A DNA stretch of 27,825 nt from Chara braunii (lineage: Eukaryota; Streptophyta; Charophyceae; Charales; Characeae): NCBI GenBank assembly GCA_003427395.1, contig BFEA01000035.1, positions 229,171 to 256,995 of the forward strand. Direction: 5' to 3'. The notes beneath the pieces were generated by a model. It was not told where the DNA came from, ran no database searches, and worked only from the letters and a program-made list of their open reading frames with translations. Made by a program: the position numbers and the translations under genes. Shown here one piece after another: positions 16,675 to 26,501 of the stretch (positions within the stretch are counted from its first letter, which is position 1; every line of letters begins with the position of its first letter).

Positions 16675-17857
16675 TGCGAGGCACAAGGCCTCGATACGCC
16701 CTACTGGGCCCTATTTTCAGCACAGTCGGCCGCCCTAAGTGAAGGCAGGCTCGACCGAGGCCTACAGACCATTTTTGGGGTCACCACGCAACTGGGGAAA
16801 TTCAAGCAGTTGCGCATTGCCAGTTGGTTGAGATCGCCCAGGCCCAGGCCGCCTCTTATCAATGTAACTGAGGCAGGCCCTGGGCCAGATTTGCAACATA
16901 GATCGAACACAGGCCACGGGCAGTTGGATACAGGCAAAACCACCACAGGTCCAGGGCCTGAATTGTTTGGACTGGGGCTCAGCCTGTCTGGGCCTACCGG
17001 AAGCTTTTGGGCAGGGCCCCGACACAGTCAAGCTGCATGCAAGCAGGCAGGCCACTTCCATTTAGGAAAGTGCCTGCCCACGCATTTGGCATTCGGGCAC
17101 TGGCTGCATGCCGCGCAAGTGCTGCTGCACTAACACTGGCCAGCGCTCGCTCACGGGCGAGCTGGAAGGAGCAGGCAGCCATAGCCGAGCTGCGCTGCTG
17201 TATGCTGGATGAGGCGAATGGTGGTCCTTGGGTGCATGTCGCATCTGTGAGTTGGGGAACGAGGTTATGAGTGATATGAGAGACATACCCGGTGCTTGAA
17301 CCGTACGGCATTGGCCGAGATCGGCTCGTACTTCGGGGAGCTGTTGACATCCATTGTAGATAGGCAAGATAGGCGCTGCTGCACTAATGCTGGCCAGCGC
17401 TCACGGGCGAGCTGGAAGGAGCAGGCAGCCATAGCCGAGCTGCGCTGCTGTATGCTGGATGCGCATGGTGGTCCTTAGGTGCATGTGGCATCTGTGAGTT
17501 GGGGAACGAGGTTATGAGAGATACGAGAGACATACCTGGTGCTTGAAGCGTACGGAATTGGCCAAGATCGGCTCGTACTTCGGGGAGCTGTCAACGTCAT
17601 CAATGACATTGTAGATGGGCTAGATAGGATCTGCCATCTGTAGTCTGGGCGTCGAGCGCCAGATAGGATATCGACATTGGTTCTTCGTTGAAGATGATGA
17701 GACTATTCTAGCATTGTCATTTATGAGCTTTTGCTGTGCTCTTATTTGGTGGAACTCGTGATGCAATTCTGCTATTGGTTCGAGGTCACAACTATTTGGT
17801 CTCATGTGTATGATGTTGTTTGATTTCTGAAGTTCACGATCTCTTATTTTCCTTGCA
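16675..17857 (+). repeat. 3' LTR of copy 1 (1183 bp, internally duplicated)
   Basis: TGCGAGG…CCTTGCA matches the 5' LTR but is about 250 bp longer. A segment starting GCTGCTGCAC at 17121 recurs at 17375, giving two ~250-bp tandem units that each include the AGCTGGAAGGAGCAGGCAGC block. The duplication is absent from the other three LTRs, so it arose after insertion or in a parent with divergent LTRs. The 5-bp 3' flank is ACGTG. Confidence 0.88.
17121..17625 (+). repeat. 254-bp tandem duplication inside 3' LTR of copy 1
   Basis: Unit 1 runs 17121-17374 and unit 2 runs 17375 to about 17625. They differ at several positions and by an indel near the CTGTTGACAT/CTGTCAACGT stretch. The duplication is therefore not recent. 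Confidence 0.85.
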
Positions 17858-18109
17858 ACGTGAAGTACAAGAAGAAATAAGATGAGTGAAGAAAAGAAAA
17901 ATGAAAGGACAGACAGGCAAAGAGACAGACAAACTAGAATGACACAAAACAGTGTCCTCCTCTTATTCTTTGTTTCACTGTATTGAAGTGTATTCTTTTT
18001 TCTTTCAGTGTTTTATAAAAAAAAAATACACTGAACAAAGGATAAAAATAAAAAACAAAGACACATTGAAATCATTCAATTTCTCGGTCTTCTTAACGCC
18101 TCGTCAGCC
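17858..18109. other. A-rich spacer with inverted repeat
   Basis: No gene is recognised. The plus strand is purine-rich at 17865-17940. Imperfect arms CTTTGTTTCACTGTAT (about 17967) and ATACACTGAACAAAG (about 18026) form a long stem, with a nested AGTGTATT/AATACACT stem. Confidence 0.5.
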
Positions 18110-18152
18110 ATGCCTCTAACGTACAAGACTCGCCACGTTGATGAAGTTATCG
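18110..18152 (+). other. dispersed 'MPLTYKTRHVD' motif, copy 3
   Basis: An ATG (18110) opens M-P-L-T-Y-K-T-R-H-V-D-E-V, related to the motifs at 5020 and 6279. The A/T-rich run and TCTTCTTA just upstream are also seen before the 5020 copy. The frame ends within about 35 codons, and nothing recognisable follows to 18460. Confidence 0.45.
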
Positions 18153-18487
18153 ACAAACAGAGCTTCCCGGGAAACAGTAGGCAGAGAGGGAGAAGAGGAC
18201 AAGAAACGAGAGGCTGAACCCTCAACGGTCTGCAGAATCACCTAGCTGATGGCACTGTAAGTGATAATCCACCTTAACCCTAGTTGTGGTTAAGCATAAA
18301 CGACTGCCCAGCAACTGATACCCTGAGATGGGCACCAACCACCGCCCTCAAGGTACCTGTGACGAAAATCAAAGCAGACTATCACTCACCCACACCAGAT
18401 GGCAAACTCTACAGACTGTCGGTTCACACCCCATCTCCCTCTACCTTTTTTTCCTTACATTGAAATATATATATATATATATATATA
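18153..18487. other. unassigned spacer ending in (AT)n
   Basis: No feature is supported except an (AT)n run (about 18464-18487), which is the insertion site of the MITE. Confidence 0.5.
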
Positions 18488-18878
18488 CAGGGTTGTTTTG
18501 GTGCCTATGGCCTATCCCTACTGTAGGCGGTAGGCACGCCTATCAGTCGGGTTGACCCGTAGGCGGACCCGTCGACGGTCGGCAGACTGCCTAAATTTTT
18601 TTTATCTTTTTTTATGATTATACTATCATTATAGGGGGTTAAGGGGGGGGTATGAGGGTGTTAGGGGGCGGTACGGGGGTGTTGGGGGGGTGTGTGGGTC
18701 TGTTGGGGGGGGCTATGGGGGTGTGGATGGGGTTATTTGGGGTTCTGGTCCCTTCTGGACCAAAAAAAAAAAAAAAAAAAATCGTTTTTTGCAGGGTGCC
18801 TACTGGTCGCCGACCAGTCGGCGCCAACGGCGCCTACCGTCGGCTGGTCGGCAGCCGACCATCGGGGTGACTACCCTG
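18488..18878. mobile_element. hAT-like MITE (391 bp)
   Basis: The ends are inverted: 5' CAGGGTTGT and 3' ACTACCCTG (complement CAGGGTAGT), 8 of 9 matching. Flanking octamers are TATATATA and TATGTATA, 7 of 8 matching. CAGGG termini with 8-bp duplications are typical of hAT transposons. The AT-rich flank weakens the duplication evidence. There is no transposase; the inside holds hairpins at both ends (GTCGGC/GCCGAC types), a G-rich core and a poly(A) run (18762-18781). A TA-flanked Tc1/mariner-type MITE is the alternative. Confidence 0.6.
18634..18744 (+). other. G-quadruplex-type G-run cluster
   Basis: Eleven runs of three to eight G lie in 111 bp with short T/A-rich spacers, far exceeding the four runs a G-quadruplex needs. 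It lies inside the MITE. Confidence 0.8.
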
Positions 18879-19127
18879 TATGTATATATTTATATATATC
18901 GCCAACGAATATGACACCATTGTCCAATCGAACGTGGATACACACTTTTGTTCCTTCTGCATTGACCAGTACTCCAACCCTTGGCTGAAGACAACCGAAA
19001 GTCCTGTATAGTAGGTTGTCTGGTTTGTGGACGAGAAGGGGGGCAAATGGTGCCAAGGAGCAATCTCGTGTCTCTCTCTCCAATGTGAGTCGATGCACGT
19101 CAACGATATTTATGAAGAAGACACAGC
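18879..19127 (-). pseudogene. possible coding remnant cut by retrotransposon copy 2
   Basis: On the minus strand, about 19127-18890 is open in one frame for some 75 codons of ordinary composition, with a G-T-K-V-C-I-H-V-R-L-D-N-G-V-I-F-V-G-D segment at its end. No family is recognised. The frame runs on into the LTR by chance. It may be an exon fragment of an old gene; a chance frame is equally possible. Confidence 0.2.
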
Positions 19128-19919
19128 TGCGAGGCACAAGGCCCCGAAGAGCCCTACTGGGCCCTGACGTCGGCCGCCCTAAGTGAAGGCAGGCCCGACC
19201 AAGGACGAGAGGCCTATTTTCGACTACCACGCAACTGGGAAAATTCAGGGAGTTGCTCAGCGCCAGTTGGTTGAAAGCGCCCCAGGCCCTGGCTGCCTTT
19301 TTCAAATGTATCTGAGGCAGGCCCTGGGCGAGAGACACAACATGGGCCGAACACAGGCCAGGCCGCACGCAGCGGGCAGGCCACTTCCATGTAGGAAAGT
19401 GCCTGCCACCACATTTCGCATTCGAGCGCTTTCTACATGATGCGCAAGCGCTGCTGCGCTACAGGCAGCCAAGCACCCACGGGCTCACGGGTGGGGAAGG
19501 GATGCGCAGGCAGCCATAGCCGAGCTGGCCTGCGAGGTGCTGGATGGGGCGCATGGTGGTCCTCTAGTGCACGTGGCATCTATGTGGGGGATCGAGGTTG
19601 TGAGGGATGCGAGAGACATACCTGGTGCTTGAGGCGAACGACATTGGCCGAGATCTACTCGTACTTCCGGGAGCTGTTGACGGCACCAGCGGCATTGTAG
19701 ATAGGCTAGATAGGATCTGCCATTTGTAGTTTGGGGGCAGAGCGCCAGATAGGAAATCGACATTGGTTCTTTGTTGATGATGATGAGACTATTCCAACAT
19801 TGTCACTTGTAAGCTTTTGCTGTGCTCTTATTTGGTGGAACTCGAGGTCACGGCTATCTGGTTTCGTGTGTATGATGCTGCTTGGTTTCTGGAGTTCGCT
19901 ATCGCTCATTTTCCTTGCA
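19128..19919 (+). repeat. 5' LTR of copy 2 (792 bp)
   Basis: TGCGAGG…CCTTGCA. Compared with the 3' LTR of the same copy it lacks about 130 bp after GCCGAACACAGG. Compared with copy 1 it lacks a TGATGCAATTCTGCTATTGG segment. The 5-bp left flank is ACAGC. Confidence 0.9.
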
Positions 19920-19922
19920 TTT

Positions 19923-19934
19923 TGGTATCGGAGT
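19923..19934 (+). other. primer-binding site, copy 2
   Basis: TGGTATCGGAGT lies three bases after the LTR. It is the tRNA-Met type as in copy 1, with one further mismatch at the last base. Confidence 0.75.
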
Positions 19935-21200
19935 TGTGGTACGTTGCGCTAATCTGGCGCTTGTCTTCTGCCTATGCGGTACATGCATGCGGTCTGCTGG
20001 GTGAGCGGCCGTAGGGAGTGTGTAGTGAGGACGGCGAAGGCAAGCAGGCGACCCAGGTGGAAAGGGGTATCACCAGGAAGGCTACGAAGTGGTATCTGGG
20101 TGTTCACAGTGTGATGAGAACTATCTGATGTGCGATTGATGCTGAGGTGGAACGGCGGTGTAATGCTGGTTGTGCAGAAGCAATGATTGGCCATCACAAT
20201 TGACAGTCAGGTCATCTGGTGAGAATATTTGCGGTTGGGGGCAGCTATTTTGAGGTACGTTGCTTGTGACCTTATCTACCCTCTTCGACACTTCTTACCG
20301 TGAGGTTGTGTTCCGTCTTAAGAGTCCTCTCATGTGAGGAGTCGAGTGCGCTCAACCTTGAGAGTCGGCATTGTTCACATGGAGCATCTGGAAGGAGAGG
20401 GCGAAGCTATCTGAAGGGCCCTGGGCGAAGCACTGGGTCACGGTCACCATGCCAACCCACCGGGAGTAGAGCGCACATGCTTTGCTGCTTTGTCCTTTGT
20501 TTGCCTGCTGCGCTGTAGATGGGTTATGAGGGGCAGGCCAGCCCTACCGGGGAGACGAGTACCGGGCATCTATAAATAAGTACCAGCGGGGTTACCTTCC
20601 ATTGGCTGTGATCGTCGTCCTGTCTGTGTCGTTAAATAATTCCTCAGGACTTTGGGGGCTGTCCTTAAACACCTCTTGATCAACCAATCGGTCGGTGTAA
20701 GGCTCGCTGCACGAGAGGGTAAACATGGTGCAGGGCTGGCCAGCTCAGCATTGACTCGGGCCACAGGGGTGGGCCGTGTGCACAACTTTAGACACACACG
20801 CTATCTGGATTGCTCAGGGACACTGACGTCAAGTGACACTCAAGAAGAATTGAGGGAGGGGTAGATTTCAGGTGAAAAGTTCGAGGACAATTCCACTCTG
20901 ACAACAGCCAATCAAATGATTATATTTTTATTTTGACTAGTTAGATGTACAACCATTAACATCTGACAGACAGCATAGGTAGAACTGTTTTCTACACATT
21001 TGTTTTTTGTTTGCGGACTAGTCAAGTAGAATAGTTTCGTTTGTAGGACTCTGGACTTACCTGTTGAACCCAACTGTGTATTATCTGACAATGCCATCGA
21101 TTATTTATTTTTATTATGTTAAATCGATCTGAACACTACTCTGCGGTAGGCAAACGAGTGTACCCTAGTGCAGACAGTGCGCAGTACTGTCGCATTTGAG
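19935..21200 (+). other. long untranslated leader, copy 2
   Basis: Colinear with the copy 1 leader. It keeps the CTTGAGAGTC-type repeats (20317-20326 with one change; 20357-20366), the TCCTC/GAGGA hairpin (20325-20340) and the TATA box at 20570. Confidence 0.7.
20570..20578 (+). promoter_or_regulatory. internal TATA box in leader, copy 2
   Basis: CTATAAATA is identical to 11421-11429 and is again followed by CCTTCCATTGGCTGTGATCG. Confidence 0.45.
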
Positions 21201-23173
21201 CGACAGGGAGGACATTTGACTTGGACGATAGGATCCTGCGATCGGCAAGACGCCCGTTGTCCCACGTGGCATTAGGACCTGAGGGTGACAGGTTTCTGTT
21301 ATGCCAGCTTAGGGAGAGGCAGCAGCAATAGCGGAGAGCTAGGGCCGCTGAGGCAAGCTGCGCCTATGCAAGCGAGGCCGCTACTTCAGCAGCCATGGCC
21401 ACTGCTGCGCAACAAAGTTCCCAGGCCATTAGTTTAGGAACCATAAGGGCGACGGTCGCACAGACCCTGAGTCATTCCGCTGGCGTCATGGCAAGCCAGC
21501 AGTTGGTGTTAACTCTCGAGGAGGTCGCCATACAAAGAGCGAGTGCTCAAGAGGTACAGCTGCAGAAGGCATTAGATGACATACAGACAGAGAAAGAGAG
21601 AATGATCAGAAGAAGGTCTAGGATGCAGCGGCAACAAGCGGACATTAGAGAGTTAGAAGAGATGGACCTGACCAATGTGGAGGATGATGTGAGGACCGTG
21701 AGGACAGTCCTGTTAGGTGTAGTAGAGATGCAAGGCTACCACACGTCGCTCTTGCAGGACATTCAGCAGAGCCTGGCCGTGTTGGTCAGGCGAGTTCAGG
21801 TAGCACCATCACCATCAGGGCTCGGTGCCTGGCCCGTGGTACGGCCTCCTCCTTTTGTCCCACCAGTGATTGGAGTTTTCACTGTATCTCCAGCTTCGGT
21901 GCAGGCCGCTTCCCTATTAGGTATGCCTTTGACAGGCGGGTTAGCAACAGGTCCTAGTGTACAGATTCATGTCCAGGCAGTGTTATGCCAACCTCGTTGC
22001 ATATTGTCGTAACTGGGCAGCCTGCAGTCTCGCAGCCGGCACAGCCACAGGGCACACAACCCCCACAGCAGCTAGTGCAGCTGCCTGCACGACATGGTCG
22101 ACAACCTGGAGTGGTGCGGGTACGGGGACAAGGCCAGTCGGTTCCTAAGACTGCTATTTGCTTCGCCTAAACCCTTCTCAAGGGATAAGAGGGGCGAAGA
22201 CCTTGACACATGGTTGGGGTCAGTGCTAGTCTACTTGAAGTGCAAGTTGACCTTGCTGCACGACGAAGTGCTTGTGGCTGCCTCCTACCTGGAGGGGAGT
22301 GCAGCGAAATGGTTGAGCAGGTGAGTGCAACTACAAGGGTACCGTCATGACTTCCGCTCTTAGGCGGTCAACCAAAAATTGGATGACTTCCTCAAATTGG
22401 TGGAGGAAAGGTGGCATGATCCGCAGGAAGCCCAAAAGGCCACTGATGAGATCCTGACCCTGAGCTCTAGAAAGTTCAGAACAGTAAGGGATGCCACAAA
22501 CATTGTTGAGCATCTGATCTGTGTTCCTGGAGTACGTTATGACCCCCAAGTCTTGCTTACAATTGACCTAAGATGTCTTCCCATAGAACTCAGGAATCGG
22601 ATGGCAGGCAAGGCTCAAATCACAGTACACAACTTTCCCTCGTTTAGCAAGAAGGCCCTAGCCGTAGAGGCAAAGATAGGACATGGGCACCAACCCGCGG
22701 CGGATGGTAGGAAAAAGGCACTGCCTCCCAACTGGAAGGCGAAGGGTCGCATCATGTTTATCGATAATGATGGTTCAACCATAGAGTTAGACAACGACTT
22801 CCAGAAGGGAGTAGGGTCCGAGGCAGGCAGCGCAGAAGCTTTAGGGGGTGGAGCAGTTGCTGCCTCTGTGCAACAAAAAGGTAAGGCGACCGGTAGACGC
22901 CGCGGAGGCTCCAGGTCTAGGAGTCAAGTAGACCCCAATGCTCCTCCATGGGAAAAAGCGCGTCTTACTGAGGACGTGTGGAGAGACCGTTACAACCGGC
23001 AGGCTTGGATCCGTTGTGGCCAATATGGCCATAACCAATCCAAGCGTCGGAATAAGAAGGTGACGGAAAAAATCCCGCCTCTGATGGGGCATGCGTCGGT
23101 CTCCTCCGCTTCCCCAGGTAGCAATCTCGCCAGCAATTCTGGCACTACTCCAGGAAACACGTCGGGCCAGTAG
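21197..23173 (+). pseudogene. gag, copy 2
   Basis: The position of the copy 1 start reads TTG (in TTGAGCGACAGG), and stops follow, so translation cannot begin normally. An open block at 21395-22012 covers the coiled-coil-prone Gln/Glu/Arg-rich N-terminus. The capsid (retrotransposon gag) core lies at about 22190-22450, with L-D-T-W-L…Y-L-E-G-S-A-A-K-W-L and then D-D-F-L-K-L-V-E-E-R-W, interrupted near 22322. The 22379-23173 frame (264 codons) holds the C-terminal part with a basic R-R-R-G-G-S-R-S-R-S stretch. The zinc knuckle (23006-23047) has W and R in place of its first and last Cys. Confidence 0.85.
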
Positions 23174-23202
23174 GAATAATACCTGTTCCTGCAAGGGTCG
23201 AG

Positions 23203-23765
23203 GTGATGGACACACCCTCACCATCTCGAGAGATGGCCCAAGCTACTGACTCCGTTGTCGTCCCGCAAACACATTCAGACCAATCGATCCTTTGTTCGTT
23301 GAATGTGTTTGAGTCCTTAGAGGAGCTAGAGGAGTGGTCTAGATCAGACCCGCTAGCTTCTTGGACGGCCATGGCTAAAGCTCCTAAGGGTGAGTTGTTC
23401 GTCGGCGAGGTAGATATAGGCGGCTGCAAGGCAGGGGCCTTTTATGACACTTGCTTGATGAGGAACTTTATCAATCTCGCGTGCGTTGAGCGGTTGCGCT
23501 TACAGGGGCAAGTGCAGCGCCTGAGTCGACCTGTGCCAGCAAACAGCGCATGGTAGTCAACGACTACCTTAAAAACGATGAGTGTCATTTCCCGTACACG
23601 GGAGGGGAACTGAGACATCGAGTCTCATTCCTAGCCAGCGATGATCTCCCCATGGATATCTTGCTGGGTATGTACTATCTCGCAGTCGCACATCCCCAGT
23701 TTGATTGGGACCGAAAAATGGTCAAACACACTTTGTCCGGAGGGGGGACCACCAGGATTACGTAA
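23203..23765 (+). pseudogene. aspartic protease, copy 2
   Basis: The frame 23203-23556 contains E-L-F-V-G-E-V and F-Y-D-T-C-L-M-R-N-F-I (D-T-C at 23446-23454), the same non-canonical triplet as copy 1. The frame then shifts, and 23550-23765 supplies D-L-P-M-D-I-L-L-G-M-Y-Y-L and F-D-W-D-R-K. The linker upstream is Ser/Thr/Glu-rich. Confidence 0.75.
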
Positions 23766-23905
23766 GTTCAAAGCTACTAGTCTGATTGAGTCCTACGGAT
23801 GTGTGCGACCGCATTCTATAATTATTATAAGCAAAATCCGCAGGAGGGTATGTACTTAGTATATATCTCTGCAAAGTAGTATATATCTCTGCAAAGGGCG
23901 AGCCG

Positions 23906-24817
23906 ATGAAAATGTCTCCAGAGATAGAGGGAGTGGTCGCTAGGTACCCTGATCTATTTGAAGAGCCGAAAGGGGTTGTTGAGAGGGAGGTCGTCCATGC
24001 GATAGAGGTTATCCCAGGGTCTAGTATTCCAAAGGGTAGGATCTATCGGATGTCTCCAGTTGGGCTCCATGAGCTTCGCCGACAACTCAAGGAAATCATA
24101 AAGAAGGGTTGGATCCGGCCGAGTGTCTCCCCTTACGGATCTCCTGTCTTATTCGTGCCAAAGAAGGGGGGGACCTTGAGGATGTGCATTGACTATAGGG
24201 GCCTCAATGCCATCACTGTGAAAAACGTAGAGCCCCTACCGCGCATCGCTGATTTGTTGGACCGAGTGCAAGGGTGTCGGTACTTCAGTAAGATAGATCT
24301 GAAGTCCGGGTACCATCAGATTGCAATACGGCCCGAGGATCAACACAAAACCGCTTTTCAGACCAGGTACGGTCTGTACGAGTTTGTGGTGATGCCTTTC
24401 GGCCTTTGCAATGCTCCTGGCACCTCTCAGCACGCCATGAATCGGATCCTTCATGACTACATGGACAAGTTTGTCATCATGTACCTCAATGCCATACTTA
24501 TCTTTAGTAGGACTGTCGAGGATGTTGGCCATGTAGACAAAGTCCTTAGCCTCCTTCGGCAGTACCAGTTCAAGATCAACCGGGAGAAGAGCGAGTTTGG
24601 CCGCACCCAGATCTTGTATCTGGGGCATGAGATTTCCGCAGAGGGATTGAAGCCCGATGACGCGAAGGTGGCCAGCATCCGTGACTGGTCGCGTCCTCGG
24701 TCTCTAATTGTGATGAGGTCTTTCTTAGGGATGACCGGCTACTACCGCAATTTTGTGAAGAACTATAGCACAATGGCCGCACCTTTGATGGACCTGACAC
24801 GCCTTGACACCCCTTAA
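23906..24817 (+). pseudogene. reverse transcriptase, copy 2 (open frame, catalytic Asp lost)
   Basis: A continuous frame of 303 codons covering the RT fingers, palm and thumb. Blocks seen: P-S-V-S-P-Y-G-S-P-V-L-F-V-P-K-K-G (about 72-88), C-I-D-Y-R-G-L-N (94-101), F-S-K-I-D-L-K-S-G-Y-H-Q with motif A Asp at 131, M-P-F-G-L-C-N-A-P (163-171), then Y-L-N-A at 193-196 (24482-24493) in place of Y-L-D-D, and Y-L-G-H-E-I-S with G-M-T-G-Y-Y-R-N-F near the end. RT needs the two motif C Asp residues for metal binding, so this protein would be inactive. The frame ends at a TAA (24815-24817) at a codon that is TGG (Trp) in copy 1. A direct repeat, AGTATATATCTCTGCAAAG, lies just upstream (about 23858-23897). 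Confidence 0.9.
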
Positions 24818-25290
24818 GAGTGGACAGACAGGTGTGAGGCTGCTTTCAGACATCTGAAGCATTCCTTAACATACCATGAGGTCTTGAAACTTCCTGATCC
24901 TAACAAGCCATTCATAGTAACCATCGATGCCGGCCAATATGGAATTGGTGCCGTGCTTTCACAGCAGGAGGGGCCAAAGTTAAGGCCAGTCGAGTACATG
25001 TCCAAAAAAATGCCCTCTCAAAAGTTGGCTAAGTCCACCTATGAGAAGGAACTCTATGCGATCTATAAAGCACTAACGCACCGAAGGCACTACCTCCTTG
25101 GGAGGTTCTTCTACATCAGGACTGATCATCAGACCCTGAAGTGGATGAGAATCCAGCCAGTGCTCTTCGATGCGGCGAAACGCTGGATCAAGTCATTGAG
25201 CCGAATGACTCTGAACCCCGGTACATCAAGGGGGAGTATAACAGAGTTGTTGATGCGCTGTCGCGTAGGCCGAACTTCCTTGGTGCGCTG
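24818..25290 (+). pseudogene. RNase H, copy 2
   Basis: F-I-V-T-I-D-A-G-Q-Y-G-I-G-A-V-L opens the domain, followed by Y-E-K-E-L-Y-A-I-Y-K-A-L and R-T-D-H-Q-T-L-K-W-M in one frame (24884-25291). A frameshift near 25190 moves the end (N-R-V-V-D-A-L-S-R-R-P-N) into the frame starting 25141. The domain would degrade the RNA strand of the RNA-DNA hybrid. Confidence 0.85.
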
Positions 25291-26406
25291 ATCACTGAGT
25301 TCGGGCTTGCGGACGATGTCACTCGATCTTTGGTGAAAGCCTATCGCGAGGATCCGTTTGTGGCTGAGATCAAACGTAAACTCGAGGCAAAGGACAAAGT
25401 GACTTCTGCGGAGTTTGAGTTGGTCAATGCCCTGCTGTTCCTTACGAAGGCCGGGAATAAACGTTTGTGTGTGCCTAATCGGGAGTCTTTGCGTAGTTTA
25501 TTTTTAGGAGAGTGTCACGACGCCACATGACATTTTGGTCACAAAAAGACTGCAGCCAACTTGTTGCAGCAGTTTTGGTGGCCCACAATGATGAGAGATG
25601 CCAAGCTGTACGTGGAGACAAAGTATGCCAAAGAGACAAGCCACGTACACAAGCCCCTCGTGGGCTTCTCAAGCTCCTTCCGATTCCGGAAAGGCCGGGT
25701 GAGAGCCTGTCCATGGATTTCATGGACACGCTGGTCAATAGCAAGAGCGGAATGCGATATGTCAATGTCATTGTGGATAGGTTTAGTACGTATGCTAGGT
25801 TAATCGCAATGCCTGCAACAGCCAAAACCGAGTATGTGATTAAGTTGTTCAAAGAAAACTAGGTCAGGGATTTTGGATTGCCAAAGTCCATAGTTAGCGA
25901 CCGGGATGTACAATTTACCAGTGAACTCTGGAAGGCCGCAGCTGCAGAATAGGGGACACAGCTGCAGATGACCTCCCGGAACCACCCAGAGGCAAATGGG
26001 CAAGCAGAGCAGCTGAACCGCGCTGTACAACACCTACGGTGTGCACAGTGCAACCGAGGTGAGCCCTAACAGCCTGCTACTGACCTTCAAGCCTAGACTG
26101 CCCCTAGACTTTCTACTACCTGAGAACCAGCCGACCGTTGCACCTGGCACATTAGAACTCGCCTACCGTAATGAGCAGTTGATGCAGCAAGTGGTGGAAC
26201 AGATGCACAAAGCACAAGCCGTAATGATAGAATCTGAGAACAAACACCGTCGTCCATCGACATTTCAGGTAGGAGATAGAGTTTGGGTTAAGTCCTCTAA
26301 ACTAGGGCAGGAGTACGGTATCTCCTGCAAGCTCATGCCACAGTACTTTGGACCCTGGGAGGTTCTAGATGTTGTTGGGTATTATCGGACGGTCCGTCAT
26401 ATGTAA
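25291..26406 (+). pseudogene. integrase with GPY/F-like module, copy 2
   Basis: The HHCC zinc domain is damaged. E-C-H-D-A-T is followed by a TGA (25528-25530) and H-F-G-H-K-K-T-A-A-N-L-L; the first Cys of the C-x2-C pair is lost with a frameshift near 25615-25625. The core keeps Asp in S-M-D-F-M-D (25716), Asp in S-D-R-D-V-Q-F (25899) and Glu in G-Q-A-E-Q-L-N-R (26007), so the last two are spaced DD35E. Stops interrupt at about 25859 and 25950. A deletion near 26030 joins the core to V-H-S-A-T. The C-terminal frame 26041-26406 has F-Q-V-G-D-R-V-W-V and K-L-M-P-Q-Y-F-G-P-W-E-V, a GPY/F-type module. Confidence 0.87.
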
Positions 26407-26501
26407 TCCAGATCCCTGGTCACCTTCGCACTTACCCTGTCTTTCACGCCTCCAAGCTCGCACCTTCCAGAGAAACTGATCAGTTTCCCTCTCGTCGCTC
26501 A

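Larger units (their letters stand above)
9855..17857 (+). mobile_element. Ty3/gypsy chromodomain LTR retrotransposon, copy 1 (defective)
   Basis: A complete LTR-to-LTR structure: 5' LTR, PBS, long leader, gag with CCHC knuckle, protease, RT, RNase H, chromodomain, PPT and 3' LTR. Protease-RT-RNase H order and the C-terminal chromodomain place it in Ty3/gypsy (Metaviridae), chromovirus type. The coding region has many stops and frameshifts, and integrase is absent. The 5-bp flanks (CCTAA and ACGTG) do not match, so either the termini mutated or the two LTRs came together by recombination. Confidence 0.93.

Noticed and set aside
23906-24817. Functional reverse transcriptase gene
   Set aside because: The frame is open for 303 codons, but both motif C aspartates are replaced and the RNase H and integrase parts are separated by stops and frameshifts.
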